Positions 9,624 through 21,212 of a DNA stretch of 64,000 nucleotides are shown here, piece by piece (the first letter of the stretch is position 1; each line of letters begins with the position of its first letter). Source of the DNA: Stenogyne calaminthoides (Eukaryota > Streptophyta > Magnoliopsida > Lamiales > Lamiaceae); contig JBBCBC010000031.1 of the NCBI GenBank assembly GCA_037126765.1, positions 8,813,638-8,877,637 on the forward strand. Reading direction: 5' to 3'. Under the pieces are notes generated by a model. It was not told the DNA's origin, made no database searches, and saw only the letters and a list, made by a program, of their open reading frames with translations. The position numbers and the translations under genes are program-made.

Positions 9624-11590
9624 ATGAAAACATTATTCAAACATTTGCCCTCCAAACCCAGATTCCCTCTCTTGCTACACTCAAATTCCACTTCTCATTC
9701 ACACTCACTCGATTCCTACATCCAAAAATGCATTTCAACGAAGCAAATCAAAGCCCTCCACGCCCAAATCATCATCCATGGCCTCACCGAAGACACCATC
9801 TCAATCAGCAAACTCATTTCCTTCCTTGCTCTCTCCCCAAACGGGGACCTCCAATACGCACACCATCTGTTCGACAAAATTCCCCAACCAAACAGACACA
9901 TGTACAACACCTTAATCAGGGCCTTCTCCACCGAGAAAACCTCAGATAAGGCCATTTCTCTCTACAACACAATGGTTACTAGCTCTATTTCACCTAATGA
10001 GTTCACTTTCCCTTTTGTTCTGAAAGCTTGCGCCTTTCGGAAGTCGTACGTTGAAGGTATTTCGGTTCATTTACACTCTTAAAACTGGGTTTTTACGAGT
10101 CTCATATGGTCGTGAGAAACGGGGTTATAAGTTTTTATGTTGGTTGTGGGATGATTGGGTGTGCAAGAAAAGTGTTTGATTGTATGGTGTTTAGGAATTT
10201 AGTCAGTTGGAATTCTATGATTAACGGTTATGCGAAGCTCGGTAGGTGGAAAGAGGCATTTGTTCTATTTGATTGTATGAGGGAAGAAGGGGTGGAGGCT
10301 GATGGTCATACATTTGTTAGCTTGCTCTCTGTTTGTTCGAGAATTCACGATGCAGAGTTAGGGAAGTTTGTTCATTGGTATATTGAAGTTAATGGTGTTT
10401 TTGCTGATATTTTTGTGCAAAATGCCCTTCTGGATATGTATGCTAAATGCGGGCAATTGCGGATGGCTCAGGCAATTTTCGCTAGTATAGTTGACAAAAA
10501 TGTGGTTTCTTGGACTTCCATGGTTAATGCATATGCTAAGCACGGATTCACTGAGTTAGCTGAGAGGATTTTTAACCGAATGCCGGTTAAAAATGTGGTT
10601 TCTTGGAATTCAATGATCTCGTGTTATCTCCCGAATGGCCACTATAAGGAATGCCTAGAATTATTTTACAAAATGTGTGATACTTGTATTATACCCGATG
10701 AGACTACGATAACTAGTGTTCTTTCAGCATGTGGCCAATTGGGAGATTTAGTCCAAGGAAAGAAATTGCATGGCTATCTACTTTCGAATAGGATAAAACC
10801 TAGTGTTATTCTGTTTAATTCCCTCATAGACATGTATGCAAAATGTGGTTCTTCAGAGGCAGCATTGGAAATCTTTGTTAACATACCGGAGAAGAGTATT
10901 GTTTCGTGGAATACTATAATTAATACTCTTGCATTGAATGGTTCTGGATACAAAGCAATCCAACTATTTCAAGAAATGGAGGGTGGTGGAATAGAGCCCG
11001 ATGCACTTACCTTTATTGCCGTGCTTTCTGCTTGTTGTCATTGCGGTTTGGTTGAAATCGGGAAATATTACTTTAGTAAAATGAATCGGGTTTATAATAT
11101 TCCCTATGATATCGAGCATTACGCTTGTATGATTGATATACTTGGTCGTAGAGGATCATTGAACGAGGCAGTTGAGGTGGTTGGGAAAATGACGATGAAG
11201 CCAGACGTAGTTATCTGGGGGGCCTTGCTTGGTGCTTGTAGGATTCAACGAAATGTTGCGATTGCCAAACAGATCCTAAAGCAAGTACTGGAGTTGGAGA
11301 AAGATGCAGGGGGTTTGTGTGTGCTCATTTCAAACATATTCTGTGAAGCTCAACAATGGGACGAGATGAAGAAGATGAGGAAACTAATGAAGGAACATGG
11401 AGTCAGAAAGAGCAATGCAGTTAGCTCGATTGAAGTAAACGGGCGAGTTTCTGATTTCATGGTTGATGACAAGAAACACGAAGCTTCTGATGTTATATTC
11501 GAGGTGCTTAATCAAATGAAGGATCACTTAGCATCTGAAAATGATGAATATGGTCATAAGGTTGAGTTTTTAGATGCTGCAGAAATTTAA
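9624..11590 (+). CDS. PPR protein, PLS class with E/E+ domain, split by a 1-bp frameshift
   Basis: Pentatricopeptide repeat proteins of this class bind organellar RNA one base per repeat, usually for C-to-U editing or RNA processing. Frame 1 runs from the ATG at 9624 (an upstream in-frame TTG at 9606 is not a credible start) to a TAA at 10080-10082. Frame 2 continues with KLGFYESHMVVRNG to the stop at 11588-11590. Between them one base is missing around 10074-10076, because the same PPR unit crosses the break without a gap. Repeats are recognisable throughout: MYNTLIRAF, NEFTFPFVLKAC, VSWNSMINGYAKLGRWKEA, VQNALLDMYAKCGQLRMAQ, VVSWTSMVNAY, FNSLIDMYAKCGSSEAA, VSWNTIINTLALNG. The E motif is WGALLGACRIQRNV...LISNIF and the E+ part is VRKSNAVSSIEVNGRVSDFM. 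There is no DYW domain; it ends in FLDAAEI. About 655 residues if the frame is continuous, single-exon as usual. The N-terminus is Ser/Thr/Lys-rich and could be an organelle transit peptide. Either a very young pseudogene or a consensus error. Confidence 0.88.
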
Positions 11591-13385
11591 AGCCAGGATT
11601 AATTCCTTGTATAGTGGATATGCAATGTGCTTTGGATGTATCAGTTGATCAATCGTGATAGCTCGTTTTATTACGGTAGGACCTAATTTCGGTAACCATT
11701 ATACAATACGATTGATGTCTCTGATGGCAAGATAACAAAGAAAAGCGGGGGAATGGTGCTTAATCGGACTTGTGAAAATGGAGGTAGTCGAGTGGTTAGA
11801 ACTTTTTTTCGGAATTTTTTTTGAAACTGTTGCGTTTGGATGAAAGCGGCACTTGATATCCTTGAGTTCTTGATGTTGTTTATTCATGTTTGTAAAGCAC
11901 AAATTTGTTCATGTGAGATAACTTGGAGATAAAACCTGTTTCTGTGATTAAGATGTACGAGAGAGGGATGTAGTTTTCCATATTAAGAGGCCAAACTATT
12001 GTAGGATGCAATGAAATGAAACATGCAAAATTTAGCCAAAGACTTGAAGCCCTCTCAATTGGCTTCAAGTATTTTTGTTCCAAATTTGTCCATCAACCCC
12101 CTGGTTTTTCCGTTAACCAATTCCTGCAACATGAGGGGGTTGGGAGCAATTTAATTAGGATATCTAATTAACATTCATTAAAAATATCAATTGAGTAATG
12201 AATTAAATATTTTTTTTAGCAAAATACGACATTCATTTCCTGAAATGAGTCCGTCCATACTAAACTTTGCTCTGACTTCAAATTGGATCCGGCTAATAGA
12301 CAGTGGTTATGGTCTCCAAATTAGTTGGTTCTTAAACCGGGTATTAAGTCATACAAACACATACAACACATGCTCAAAAGCGACTGAAATCCTAACAAGT
12401 GAAGACATTGGCTAAAAACAAAAGATAAAGAGCAGCGTCAAGACAAAGTATGAACAATTGAAAGAAAAGCAAAGCGCAGCACTAGCAGCCATTCAGGTGT
12501 AGAATAAACTCAAGCCACAAACCGACTTGTTAAATAAAAGCCCTTTCCTATGATACGTGTGTGCCTCAAAAAGCCGTACATGTGAGGTCTAGCTCTTTTT
12601 TTGAAAAAAAAAATCATGGGGTACAATTAATATAAATCAACACCCTCCCCTCTTAAAGTGTTAAAATATTAACGCTCAAATAATGCTTCGTTTTATTGTG
12701 AGACCTTCTCACGTAAGTGTGTCTCTTTTTTTTTTCTTTTTTTTTTGAGAGTTTTTGAGAAAAAATCACGAATAGTTCTATAATTTAATTTGTTAGTGTT
12801 CATAAATTGTTTTGTAAACTTTTATTAATCCATTTTTGATTATTTGTGTGTCAATTTGATCATTTTTGTTGGAAAATTCATATTTTTATTGAATAATTGC
12901 TCTAAATTTTTTTTCGAGTCACGCTGATGGTCGTCACACTCTCATTTGTACCATGTCTCATCTGAAAATCAGAACTCTCAACCAATTAGATATTTCGATT
13001 TTACACCTATTTTAAAACTCGTGACTTAGAAATTTGTGAATTCTCCACCTATTCTTATGATTAATTATGTGTGATTTACGGTGAGATGAGGATCGAAATC
13101 TATAACATTTTCTTTTTTCTCGTTAAGCCCATTTTGATACCTAAAAATGAGCAATATAATACAACTCCAACAATGAACATAATGTAAAATAAACATAACA
13201 TACGAAAGTCGGATTTGGTTGGTAGAGTTGATATGCTGTGAAATTTATTCATAGTGAAATTGGTTCATTTTTACACTTTAGTTATCACAATTACACTCTT
13301 TAGTAATATAAATCACACTCTTCAGTTATTAAAACTATATTTTCTGTTGTAATATAAGTCACACCCTTTATTTTTATGAGTAATA
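11591..13385. other. 3' flank of the PPR gene and intergenic DNA
   Basis: No gene seen. About 12560-12730 is a partial ~150-bp MITE-family copy (GTGTTAAAATATTAACGCTC core and right end GTGAGACCTTCTCACGTAAG). Poly(T) tracts follow at 12724-12748. The rest is AT-rich and unrecognised. Confidence 0.45.
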
Positions 13386-13717
13386 CTCCCTCCGTCTCAT
13401 GAGGACTTGAACACTGAAAATGACACGCAAACCAAATAAAGTGAGTTTTAGTGTCAGTTATTTCAACTACACTTTCTGTTGTAATATAAGTCACACCCTT
13501 TATTTTTATGAGTAATACTCCCTCCGTCCCATGAGGACTTGAACACTGAAAATGACACGCAAACCAAATAAAGTGAGTTTTAGTGAGTTTGAGTGAAATA
13601 AAATAAGGGTGTTGGTGGGTGTATTAATATTATGTTTGTTTTCATTTTGGGAATGTTCAAGTAATGTTGGGACGTCCAAATAAGACAGATGTTCAAGTAT
13701 TGTTGGGACGGAGGGAG
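13386..13717. mobile_element. Stowaway-like MITE (200 bp, TA target site) with tandemly duplicated left end
   Basis: The complete element is 13518-13717: it begins CTCCCTCCGTCCC and ends GGGACGGAGGGAG, flanked by TA (13516-13517, 13718-13719). The left flank plus the first ~65 bp of the MITE are repeated once upstream (13341-13455) with a 132-bp period, so the unit TTTCTGTTGTAATATAAGTC + MITE left end occurs twice. That duplication happened after the MITE inserted. Confidence 0.85.
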
Positions 13718-13719
13718 TA

Positions 13720-15216
13720 CTCTTTATAATAAAAAAATCAAATTCTTCAATTATATAATTAATACATTTTAATAATATAAGTCAAACCCATAAACCAATT
13801 TCACCCTACACTTATCCACCTAAGTAAATCATTGTTTAACCTTTTCTCACATACCAAAATTGAAATTGAAAAGTGTTAAATTTGCCGTATGGAAAAATAA
13901 TTGTAATAACATACATTTACGTAAAATAATTGATGGAGTAATGGAAAGATGGTGGTTTTGTCGTGACTTGACGATGATAGTGAGTGGTCATGAATACAGT
14001 TTCGATGGATTGAACTTTGGGAAATAAAGTATGAGATACAGTGGTTGTTGTTAGGTATATTCATAGTTCAGACCCTCGTTTTCATTTTTTTATTAAAATA
14101 AAATCCCCACCCGGCCCATACCAATTTACTCACGTGAGTCATTTTCAACCATGCATCTCTCGTTACTTTCACTTAAAAAATAATATATATGATATTTTTG
14201 TCTTGTATAAAGAATTTGTCCCAAATAAAGTTCTAGATATATTATTTATACGAAATCAGCACGTTCGAAAATAATAAGACATAAGTCAAGGATATATCTT
14301 TTGCTCGCAAACCAAATACATCTCGATTAGTGCTCACGGTTTGGAGTAAATTTTTAAAAGTAAAACAGCTTTGTCTTTATCTGAGCAGCACTAGACGAAT
14401 TGAAAAAGACGTTAAAACTAGACTGCACTCTATATGAATATGCAAATGAGCATGAATAAATGCACGTTGTAAATTTCTCTTCGATCGTTTGACGTCTCAG
14501 TTTTTCACGATAAAAATGAACAAATGCATGTAGTTTATTACTAGGTACGTCCATCATGTTGAAAACTTTATGATATTTTAATTTGACTTCATAATGATAA
14601 TTAATATCATTCATTTAAATTATTTTCGTTTTAAAACATCTTCACTGATGACACTTAATGTCATTATATAACGTCTGACGTTACAATCTGATTTGAAACG
14701 TCAACGAATCTGGACGTCTCAGATGATCTACATTCATTACACTTCAAACTTAAACTCGTGGGCTGAGTGGAATAATTAACTCTTAGTTAATTTTCATACT
14801 TCCCGACAACACTTTAATTCATAAAGTGTATTGTGATGTCACAACTTCGTGATTTAATTCCACACTCACCGAAATTTAATTTTGAAATTATAAATACACT
14901 ACGATCATCTACTCCGAGAGTAAATTGACCAAACACTGAAAAACTTAATTCTCGATATCTCAATTCTCCATATTTTCTGAGTATTTATAAATATTCAAGG
15001 GTTGCACCGAAAGATAAACTTATTGGAGAGTCGTGTTGACCGAAAGATTGCGACTTTAACTCAACAAAAAGTGTAATTTTACCGAATAATCACGTTCAAC
15101 CTAAAGGGTTACAACTTCACTGAAAATATGTTCATTTACAAAGAGCTCTAGAGACTCTATTATATAATGTAAATGCATATCTATACCACACATATCATTA
15201 TCTATATATCCATATG
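13720..15216. other. intergenic, possibly an old LTR remnant, no gene
   Basis: No coding potential. The stretch ~14740-15130 has an LTR-like look (TTATAAATACACTACGATC as a TATA context, repeated phrases such as GACCGAAAGATTGCGAC and TTCAACCTAAAGGGTTACAA), but I found neither termini nor a target duplication. Treated as unassigned. Confidence 0.35.
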
Positions 15217-15224
15217 TATAGGAT

Positions 15225-15421
15225 CAGGGATGGATCTAGAGGGTGGCGGTCGCCCCTCTTGGGATTTAAAAAATTTGTACTATATGTTTAGAAATTTTTA
15301 CATTTATATTTTAAAATCGTAAAATTTTATCATTTCGCACCCTTTAGAATATTAAAATTTTGTCGCCTTTACTCAATGAAAATTTTTTCCCCCTTGAAGT
15401 GAAATCCTGGATCCGTCCCTG
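15225..15421. mobile_element. hAT-type MITE, 197 bp, 8-bp target duplication TATAGGAT
   Basis: Termini CAGGGATGGATCTAG and (reverse complement of the right end) CAGGGACGGATCCAG match at 13 of 15 positions. Flanked by perfect 8-bp copies of TATAGGAT at 15217-15224 and 15422-15429, the target size of the hAT superfamily. No coding sequence. Confidence 0.93.
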
Positions 15422-15437
15422 TATAGGATTAGTAAAA

Positions 15438-15867
15438 GGGTGCAACTACTTACACCCACAAAATTACCAAGTACACCCACTTCTAATTTAATCCATTATA
15501 TATTTTAGTTCTCTTTTTAATTTTTTTTAAATACAATCCCTAAATTTTATAATTATAACCTTAATACAATATCTAGACCTACTATAATACATAAACACAT
15601 CCATCAAATTAATTTTTAATATATGATTAAAAATAAAACACAAATATTGACAACCCCTTCACATCTCAATTCGGCAATATCATTAAATTGAAAATTAATT
15701 TGGTGTGTATGTTTATGCAGTAGAGTATGTCTAAATATTATATTAATATTATAATTGTAAAATTTATTAATTGTACTTAAAAATATTACAAAATAATTAA
15801 AATATATGATAAATTAATTTAAAGGTGTGTGTACTTAGTAATTTTATAGGTGTGAGTAGCCGCGCCC
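15438..15867. mobile_element. Mutator-type MITE, 430 bp, 9-bp target duplication TTAGTAAAA
   Basis: Long inverted termini of about 40 bp: the left starts GGGTGCAACTACTTACACC, the right reads (reverse complement) GGGCGCGGCTACTCACACC, followed on both sides by TAAAATTAC-type sequence. Perfect 9-bp repeats TTAGTAAAA at 15429-15437 and 15868-15876. The left duplication shares its first base with the right duplication of the adjacent hAT MITE. Confidence 0.93.
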
Positions 15868-15876
15868 TTAGTAAAA

Positions 15877-17460
15877 TATGTGGCGCAATTTATAGTTACC
15901 AAAAGAATTAACCTAGAGAAATATATCGTGTACTATTAAAAATATATATCAGGTAAATTTTATTTTCTTTAATAAATAACTATTAAAAATATAATTATTA
16001 TCTTGTCTATTATTAGACTCGAGAGCGGGATAGAGTATCCTCTATATCCATTTCAGTTGCCCCATAACAATGGAAATCGAAAAAGACAAATCAATATGAT
16101 TATTTAATAAAAATTTTAAAAAACGTGGGTCACAGTATTAGGACAATGCACTGTCCCACATTACAACCTGTCATCCACAACATGTAACTACATTAAATCA
16201 TATCTATGTCTCTTTTAACTTTTAACTTTTAATTACACAACTTATGATTCTTTAATTATTATTACTTTTATAATAAAGCCAAGCTGGCCTAGTACTTTTG
16301 CAGAGGATATTATCTTTACTTTTGTCCCTAGCTCACTATAGAATATGATTACACTATATAAATTTAAGGACTACATTTTCCTTAGTCAATTAATGTAATG
16401 TTAGATGAATCGTGAATTGATTCAAACATTTAAATGTATCTTTAAAAAAAAAGCTAGCAATAATTTAATTTTTAAATTAACAAAAACAGTGTGTAAAAAT
16501 TTGATATGTCAATCTCAATCATCACATATTCCTATATTATCATAATACTCTCAACAGAGTCTCGCGCAAGAATTTGCAACAATTATTGGTAGATTAAAAG
16601 AAGTGCCTAATTTCATAAAAATGTCTCTTTAACATTTGAAAAATTGGTAATAATGCCTTGCTAATTTTTTTATCTAGTCGCTGGGTATTTTGGGTAAGCG
16701 CATTATATTTGGATGTGATTTATCTTTTAAATTGTCACATCATTGATTATCGATTGAGTAATTGGATATAAATATATTTTTACCCATCTTTTAATTTTTT
16801 ATTTTTTTTTGAAAGGCCATCTTTTAGATATTTAAAGGCATGCAAAGTTACTTGACAGCTGTTTAATTAATAGTCGAATGTAAATCAGCAATTTTTCTTA
16901 ACAAATCTGCCCAACAATCAATTAAAGAAGACGTGAAATTGTATACCTAGTTATAGAATAGATGCCCATGTACACTACCAATATCATTAATGCACGCTTT
17001 ACTAACGCAATTTTCCTTTTATTTTAAAGTCGATCTTTCGTGCACTAAGTGTACCGTGTATTTTTAAATAATAAGTTTCTTGTGCACCACATAATTTAAT
17101 TGTAATTTTAATACGTGTGATTTATTTCACTAAAACATTCAATTTATAAACACTTAAACATTCAACATGTTTGATGTAAAACAAGTTAAACGTTACAGTG
17201 AATCTAATTGTATTTTTCAAAAATAGGCTTGAATTGTACGATGCACCTTGTGCATAAAATACATAATTTATTAAACATAAATATACAACCTGTTTAGGCT
17301 TGCTACTTGTTTCACGAACACAAATGATACGTTTCAGTGTAAATAAATTTTATATTTTAATATAATAAACTTATTTATCTAAAAATTCACTATAAAATAC
17401 ATTGTGCAATTATTACGTACAAAAAGTAACCTTATTTTAAACCATTCACTTCGATTTTCA
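15877..17460. other. intergenic, upstream region of the PADRE gene, nothing recognised
   Basis: AT-rich. No ORF of interest, RNA gene or bounded element seen. Confidence 0.4.
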
Positions 17461-17539
17461 TATAAATTATAAACCTCACCTCTCTCACTACACACTCCCA
17501 CTTTTCATTTCCATTGACAAGAGAGAGAGAATTACAAAA
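17461..17539 (+). promoter_or_regulatory. core promoter/leader of the PADRE gene
   Basis: TATAAATTATAAACC at 17461-17475 followed by a pyrimidine-rich CTCTCTCACTACACACTCCC initiator-like tract and a GAGAGAGAGA leader just before the ATG, a typical arrangement for a plant stress-type gene. Confidence 0.5.
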
Positions 17540-17992
17540 ATGGGCATATGCAGCTCTTGCGAAGCAACTTCGGTAGCCACCGCAAAATTAATTCTAGAAG
17601 ACGGAAGATTACAGGAATACCCCTACCCCGTCAAGGTTTCCTACGTTCTACAAAAAAATCCCACGTGCTTCATCTGCAACTCCGACGATATGGAGTTCAA
17701 CGACGTCGTTTCGGCCGTCGGCGACGACGAGGAGCTCCAGCTGGGACAGCTCTACTTTGCGCTGCCCCTACGGCTGCTCAAGCACCGCCTCCCGCCGGAG
17801 GATATGGCCGCATTGGCCGTCAAAGCCACGGCGGCTCTGCGCCGGAGTAGGGGCAACACGCCGGTCGTTTTTCCTGACGGTGTGAGGCCGTTAGTGAAGG
17901 TGGAGAGCGGCGGCGGAAGTGGGAGGAGGAGGGGCGGCGGCGCCGGGGGGAGAGGGAAGTTGGCGGCGAGGTTGGGGGCGATACCGGAATAG
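17540..17992 (+). CDS. PADRE (DUF4228) domain protein, 150 aa
   Basis: PADRE proteins are small plant proteins linked by expression studies to pathogen and abiotic stress responses; their biochemical role is unsettled. Sequence evidence: N-terminus MGICSSCEA, the family's hallmark, with Gly2 suited to N-myristoylation and Cys4/Cys7 available for palmitoylation, so membrane attachment is inferred. Then KLILEDGRLQEYPYPVKVSY (core beta region), NPTCFICNSDDMEF and LGQLYFALPLRLLKHRLPPEDMAALAVKAT, all standard for the domain. The C-terminal 40 residues are Gly/Arg-rich low complexity. Single exon. The coding region is much more GC-rich than its surroundings. A Stowaway-like MITE starts 44 bp after the stop codon, probably inside the 3' UTR. 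Confidence 0.93.
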   Translation: MGICSSCEATSVATAKLILEDGRLQEYPYPVKVSYVLQKNPTCFICNSDDMEFNDVVSAVGDDEELQLGQLYFALPLRLLKHRLPPEDMAALAVKATAALRRSRGNTPVVFPDGVRPLVKVESGGGSGRRRGGGAGGRGKLAARLGAIPE

Positions 17993-18036
17993 GGGTATTT
18001 TAGGAAGTTCAGTGTAGGAAATTCGTTTTGTATATA

Positions 18037-18700
18037 CTCCCTCCAAGAGTCCAACCCATTTTGTTGTCGCAAAATTTTTTGTTTCGAAATAATTGTCAAT
18101 TTGCATTAATTTAGAATAATTTAATTTTGATATTCCGAGTTATATTTTCATTTGTTTGTTTTGTCAATTGCACGATACGATTATACATAATTAATATTTT
18201 ATAGTAATTAATTAATTAAAATTATTATTATTTAAAAATAATTTAAATTGCAAAATACATATCTAATTTATTATAAGAGCATCCACAATGGTCCATCAAA
18301 TGAGAATTTAACTATTAGATGAATGAAAGTTGATGTTTAAAAAATCATTGTGGATGTTTATTAAATTGAAGCGAATGCATTTTTGGAGAACAGTAATTAG
18401 AAATGAGGTGAATGTAGGATTCACAAAAGATGTATAGATGGATAAACTATTGTTAGAATGTTTAAAAATAATTGATTTTTATAAATTAGTGATTTGGAGG
18501 AGAGATAGAGTAAATAGATGATAAATTTTCATACATCTATTATGAATGCTCTAAAATTTTGGTCTAGAAAGAATATATAAAATTATAAATAATTATATAG
18601 ATAAATAAAATGACAGAATTGTCATATTACACATATATGAATATATGAATAGCTATTTAATTTGTGTTGAACATTCTTAGAAAAAATGGGTTAGAGGGAG
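18037..18700. mobile_element. Stowaway-like MITE directly 3' of the PADRE gene, with a nested MITE
   Basis: Termini CTCCCTCCAAGAGTCCAACC and GGGTTAGAGGGAG (reverse complement CTCCCTCTAACCC) with TA on both sides (18035-18036, 18701-18702). 664 bp including a nested 275-bp element at 18277-18551. Confidence 0.75.
18277..18551. mobile_element. Tourist-like (Harbinger) MITE nested in the Stowaway-like MITE
   Basis: Termini GAGCATCCACAATGG and ..TATGAATGCTC (reverse complement GAGCATTCATA), flanked by 3-bp TAA on both sides (18274-18276, 18552-18554), the target typical of PIF/Harbinger MITEs. 275 bp, noncoding. Confidence 0.75.
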
Positions 18701-18765
18701 TATTAATAATCATAATAAGAGGCACACTTACAACTTTGTGACACAATCTCATAATAAAAAAAATA

Positions 18766-18961
18766 CCCCCTCTGTCGAGCGATTTTTGTATTAGTAAATA
18801 AAATAATAAATTGATTTTTAAGGAGGGATATGATAGATGAGCATCTTATCTATTATACTCTTCCTTTAAAATCAATTTATCATTTCAATTACTAATATAA
18901 AAATCGCTCACAAAAACATGTGCAAACCGTAAACAGGAAAACGAGTCTGGAACGGAGGGTG
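18766..18961. mobile_element. long-hairpin Stowaway-like MITE, 196 bp
   Basis: Left CCCCCTCTGTCGAGCGATTT, right GTCTGGAACGGAGGGTG, with TA at 18764-18765 and 18962-18963. The interior arms (TAAATTGATTTTTAAGGA / CCTTTAAAATCAATTTATC) pair over most of their length. Same family as 20272-20510 and 36661-36891. Confidence 0.75.
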
Positions 18962-18963
18962 TA

Positions 18964-19755
18964 TAATTTAAACATGACGTTTTGATTTTTTTTTTAAAAG
19001 TAAAAGATATTGATTTATATTATCCGTCTTAAATATAAATTGTCACATACAAATTTTTATCTTATAATAATGGAATCGAACATTTGAGCCAATTGGCAAC
19101 TAAGTAAAGAGATAGTGGTCCAAATCGGCCTTTTTATCCCCTTTTATCTTTACGCTGCAATTTTGTGTCGTTATTATATGCGAGTTTGGACTTATTATAA
19201 TGTGCAAGTTGACCATTATTTGACAGGGTATATCAATTAATTTAAGTTAATATACGGTCACAAATTCAAATTGTAGTTCGACTGGATAAAGTTTTGAGCC
19301 ATCTGGATTAAGTTAAATATGTTAATTTGAAGATACTTTGATGATATAATGATGACAAGATGGATTTAATTTGATTTTAAAAGTCCCTAGTCAATTCAAG
19401 TTCATTTTATTACTTCAGCATTATTAAATCAAATCGTTTTCATGCTGTCATACAATACAAGTTTTTATGAATAATTATATATAGTTATATACACTGTATT
19501 TTATTTCAGGAAGAATGCATATCTGAGTCGTGTGTGTCCGGACACCTTTTCTTTTTAAATTGAGTTAATGTAGTTTTATTTTATTAGATACATTGTGCAA
19601 TCTTATATATCAAAATTTAATGCAAATGAAAGTACAGACACAGACACTCATTAATGTTATAAATAATAGTAATACACTACTCCAATAAAAATTTAAAAAT
19701 TATTAACACACATAAAATTAACAACTCAATGTTGACAATTTACCATGAAATGAGA
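18964..19755. other. intergenic, nothing recognised
   Basis: AT-rich, no gene or bounded element seen. Confidence 0.4.
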
Positions 19756-19764
19756 TTTTATTTC

Positions 19765-20004
19765 TAGTAAAACTTGTGTCAACCAGGTTCACGCATGAAC
19801 TCTATCACTGTTATATATAAAAACTATCACTGTTATGCACAAAAACTTGCATTGTTTAAAAGTATAAAACATTTTATATACAATGATTGTTTTTGTTCAT
19901 AACAGTGATAGTTTTTATACATAACAGTGAAAGTTTTTATATATAACAATGATACTTAAATAACCGAGTTCATAGCATGAACCAGGTTTATACAAATTTT
20001 TGTC
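19765..20004. mobile_element. Mutator-type MITE, 240 bp, 9-bp target duplication TTTTATTTC (copy 1)
   Basis: Left TAGTAAAACTTGTGTCAACC, right (reverse complement) GACAAAAATTTGTATAAACC, both continuing into GGTTCA..CATGAACT. Perfect 9-bp repeats TTTTATTTC at 19756-19764 and 20005-20013. Inside, each arm carries two or three copies of a ~22-bp unit around TATCACTGTTATGCA. A second copy of exactly the same length is at 33513-33752, inverted. Confidence 0.93.
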
Positions 20005-20271
20005 TTTTATTTCACACTTCATTGCGCCAGAGTATTAATTTATATAATACACTATAAAAAAATAGAAAATTGCCAGCGAATTTTTTCAACATGCCTACAA
20101 AATTATCAAGAAAAATAAATTCATTCTTAAATAATGAGAACTGTCAGCTATTTACTTACATACAGAATTTTCAAATCATATAATTCCTCAAATTACCTAC
20201 AAATAATTTGCTTATAGAAATATAATGCATATGTAACTTATTTGTAAGTCACTTCTCAGATACAAATATTA

Positions 20272-20510
20272 CTCCCTCTGTCCCAAACTTGTTTTCCTGT
20301 TTACCATCATACACTTCCCCTTGTGAACGATTTTTATATAAGTAAATGAAATAATTAGCTGACATGTTAAGAAGGGGTATGATAGATGAGTCTCTTATCT
20401 ATTGTACCCTTCCTTGAAAATCAATTTATCATTTCAATTACTAATACAAAAATCGCTCACAAAAACATGTGCAAACAGTAAACAGGAAAACGAGTCTGGG
20501 ACGGAGGGAG
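20272..20510. mobile_element. long-hairpin Stowaway-like MITE, 239 bp
   Basis: CTCCCTCTGTCCCAAACTTG ... GTCTGGGACGGAGGGAG with TA at 20270-20271 and 20511-20512. The two halves form a near-continuous hairpin (ATGATAGATGAGTCTCTTAT centre). The left arm is more complete than in the relative at 18766. Confidence 0.85.
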
Positions 20511-20846
20511 TATTATTTACGAAAATGTCAATTGCTTAGAAAATTATTTGTGTAGATAAATTATTTATCTATTATAATCCAATAATTCATAGATAATTCT
20601 CACTATTTAAGTACCGAATTATTTTGTTGAAAAATATATATAGCCATTTTAAAAAAATGTAGTGAATTCTTTATTTTTTTTGCACTGGTGATTAAATTTA
20701 AAATTTATATAAAAGGTATACTAATAAAATAACCTGAACATTCTCTGAGAAATCATACCGTGATAAAATTAAAAACACCATGAAATATTACCTAGTGAGT
20801 GAGGTGGTGTAATAAAAAAAAATGAAAAATTAATAATAAGGGTTCC

Positions 20847-21019
20847 TATTAGAGATAAAGAATAGAAATTATTCTTTTGATCATGTATTTATATATTTTA
20901 TATTCTTTCCATGTAAATCTCTCGTGTATCTTGGGAAAATTGTTGTATTCCTGTAATCGTTCTATTAATAATAGATTTCTCCTATCACCAATTCAACGGT
21001 GATATTCTAATCATTCTCA
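20847..21019 (+). repeat. 5' LTR of the Copia element (173 bp)
   Basis: Starts TATTAGAGATAAAGAATAG and ends ATTCTAATCATTCTCA. A very short LTR for Copia. TTTATATATTTTATATTC is the only TATA-like promoter stretch. Confidence 0.92.
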
Positions 21020-21021
21020 CA

Positions 21022-21029
21022 TGGTATCA
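21022..21029 (+). other. primer-binding site-like sequence of the Copia element
   Basis: TGGTATCA, the start of the usual plant Copia PBS complementary to the 3' end of initiator tRNA-Met, 2 nt after the LTR. The following bases (TCCG) diverge. Confidence 0.7.
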
Positions 21030-21212
21030 TCCGTCAGTAAAAGATCCTAACCTAATCTCAATTCAACCGGCCGTCGATCTCCTCTCCCCTTCTACTTCTT
21101 CCGGCTTCTTCGCATCGTCTTCTCCGGTGCTCCGCTTCATCCGGTCTTTCTGGGATTCACTCTTCCGCTACACACTCACGCCGACTTTCTCGGTCGTCTC
21201 TCTCATCTTGCC

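Noticed and set aside
14740..15130. A complete solo LTR
   Set aside because: TATA-like and repeated phrases are suggestive, but no TG..CA ends with a target duplication could be found.
17548..18106. Overlapping open frames on both strands around the PADRE gene
   Set aside because: They are shadows of the GC-rich coding region; only the 17540 frame carries the family motifs.
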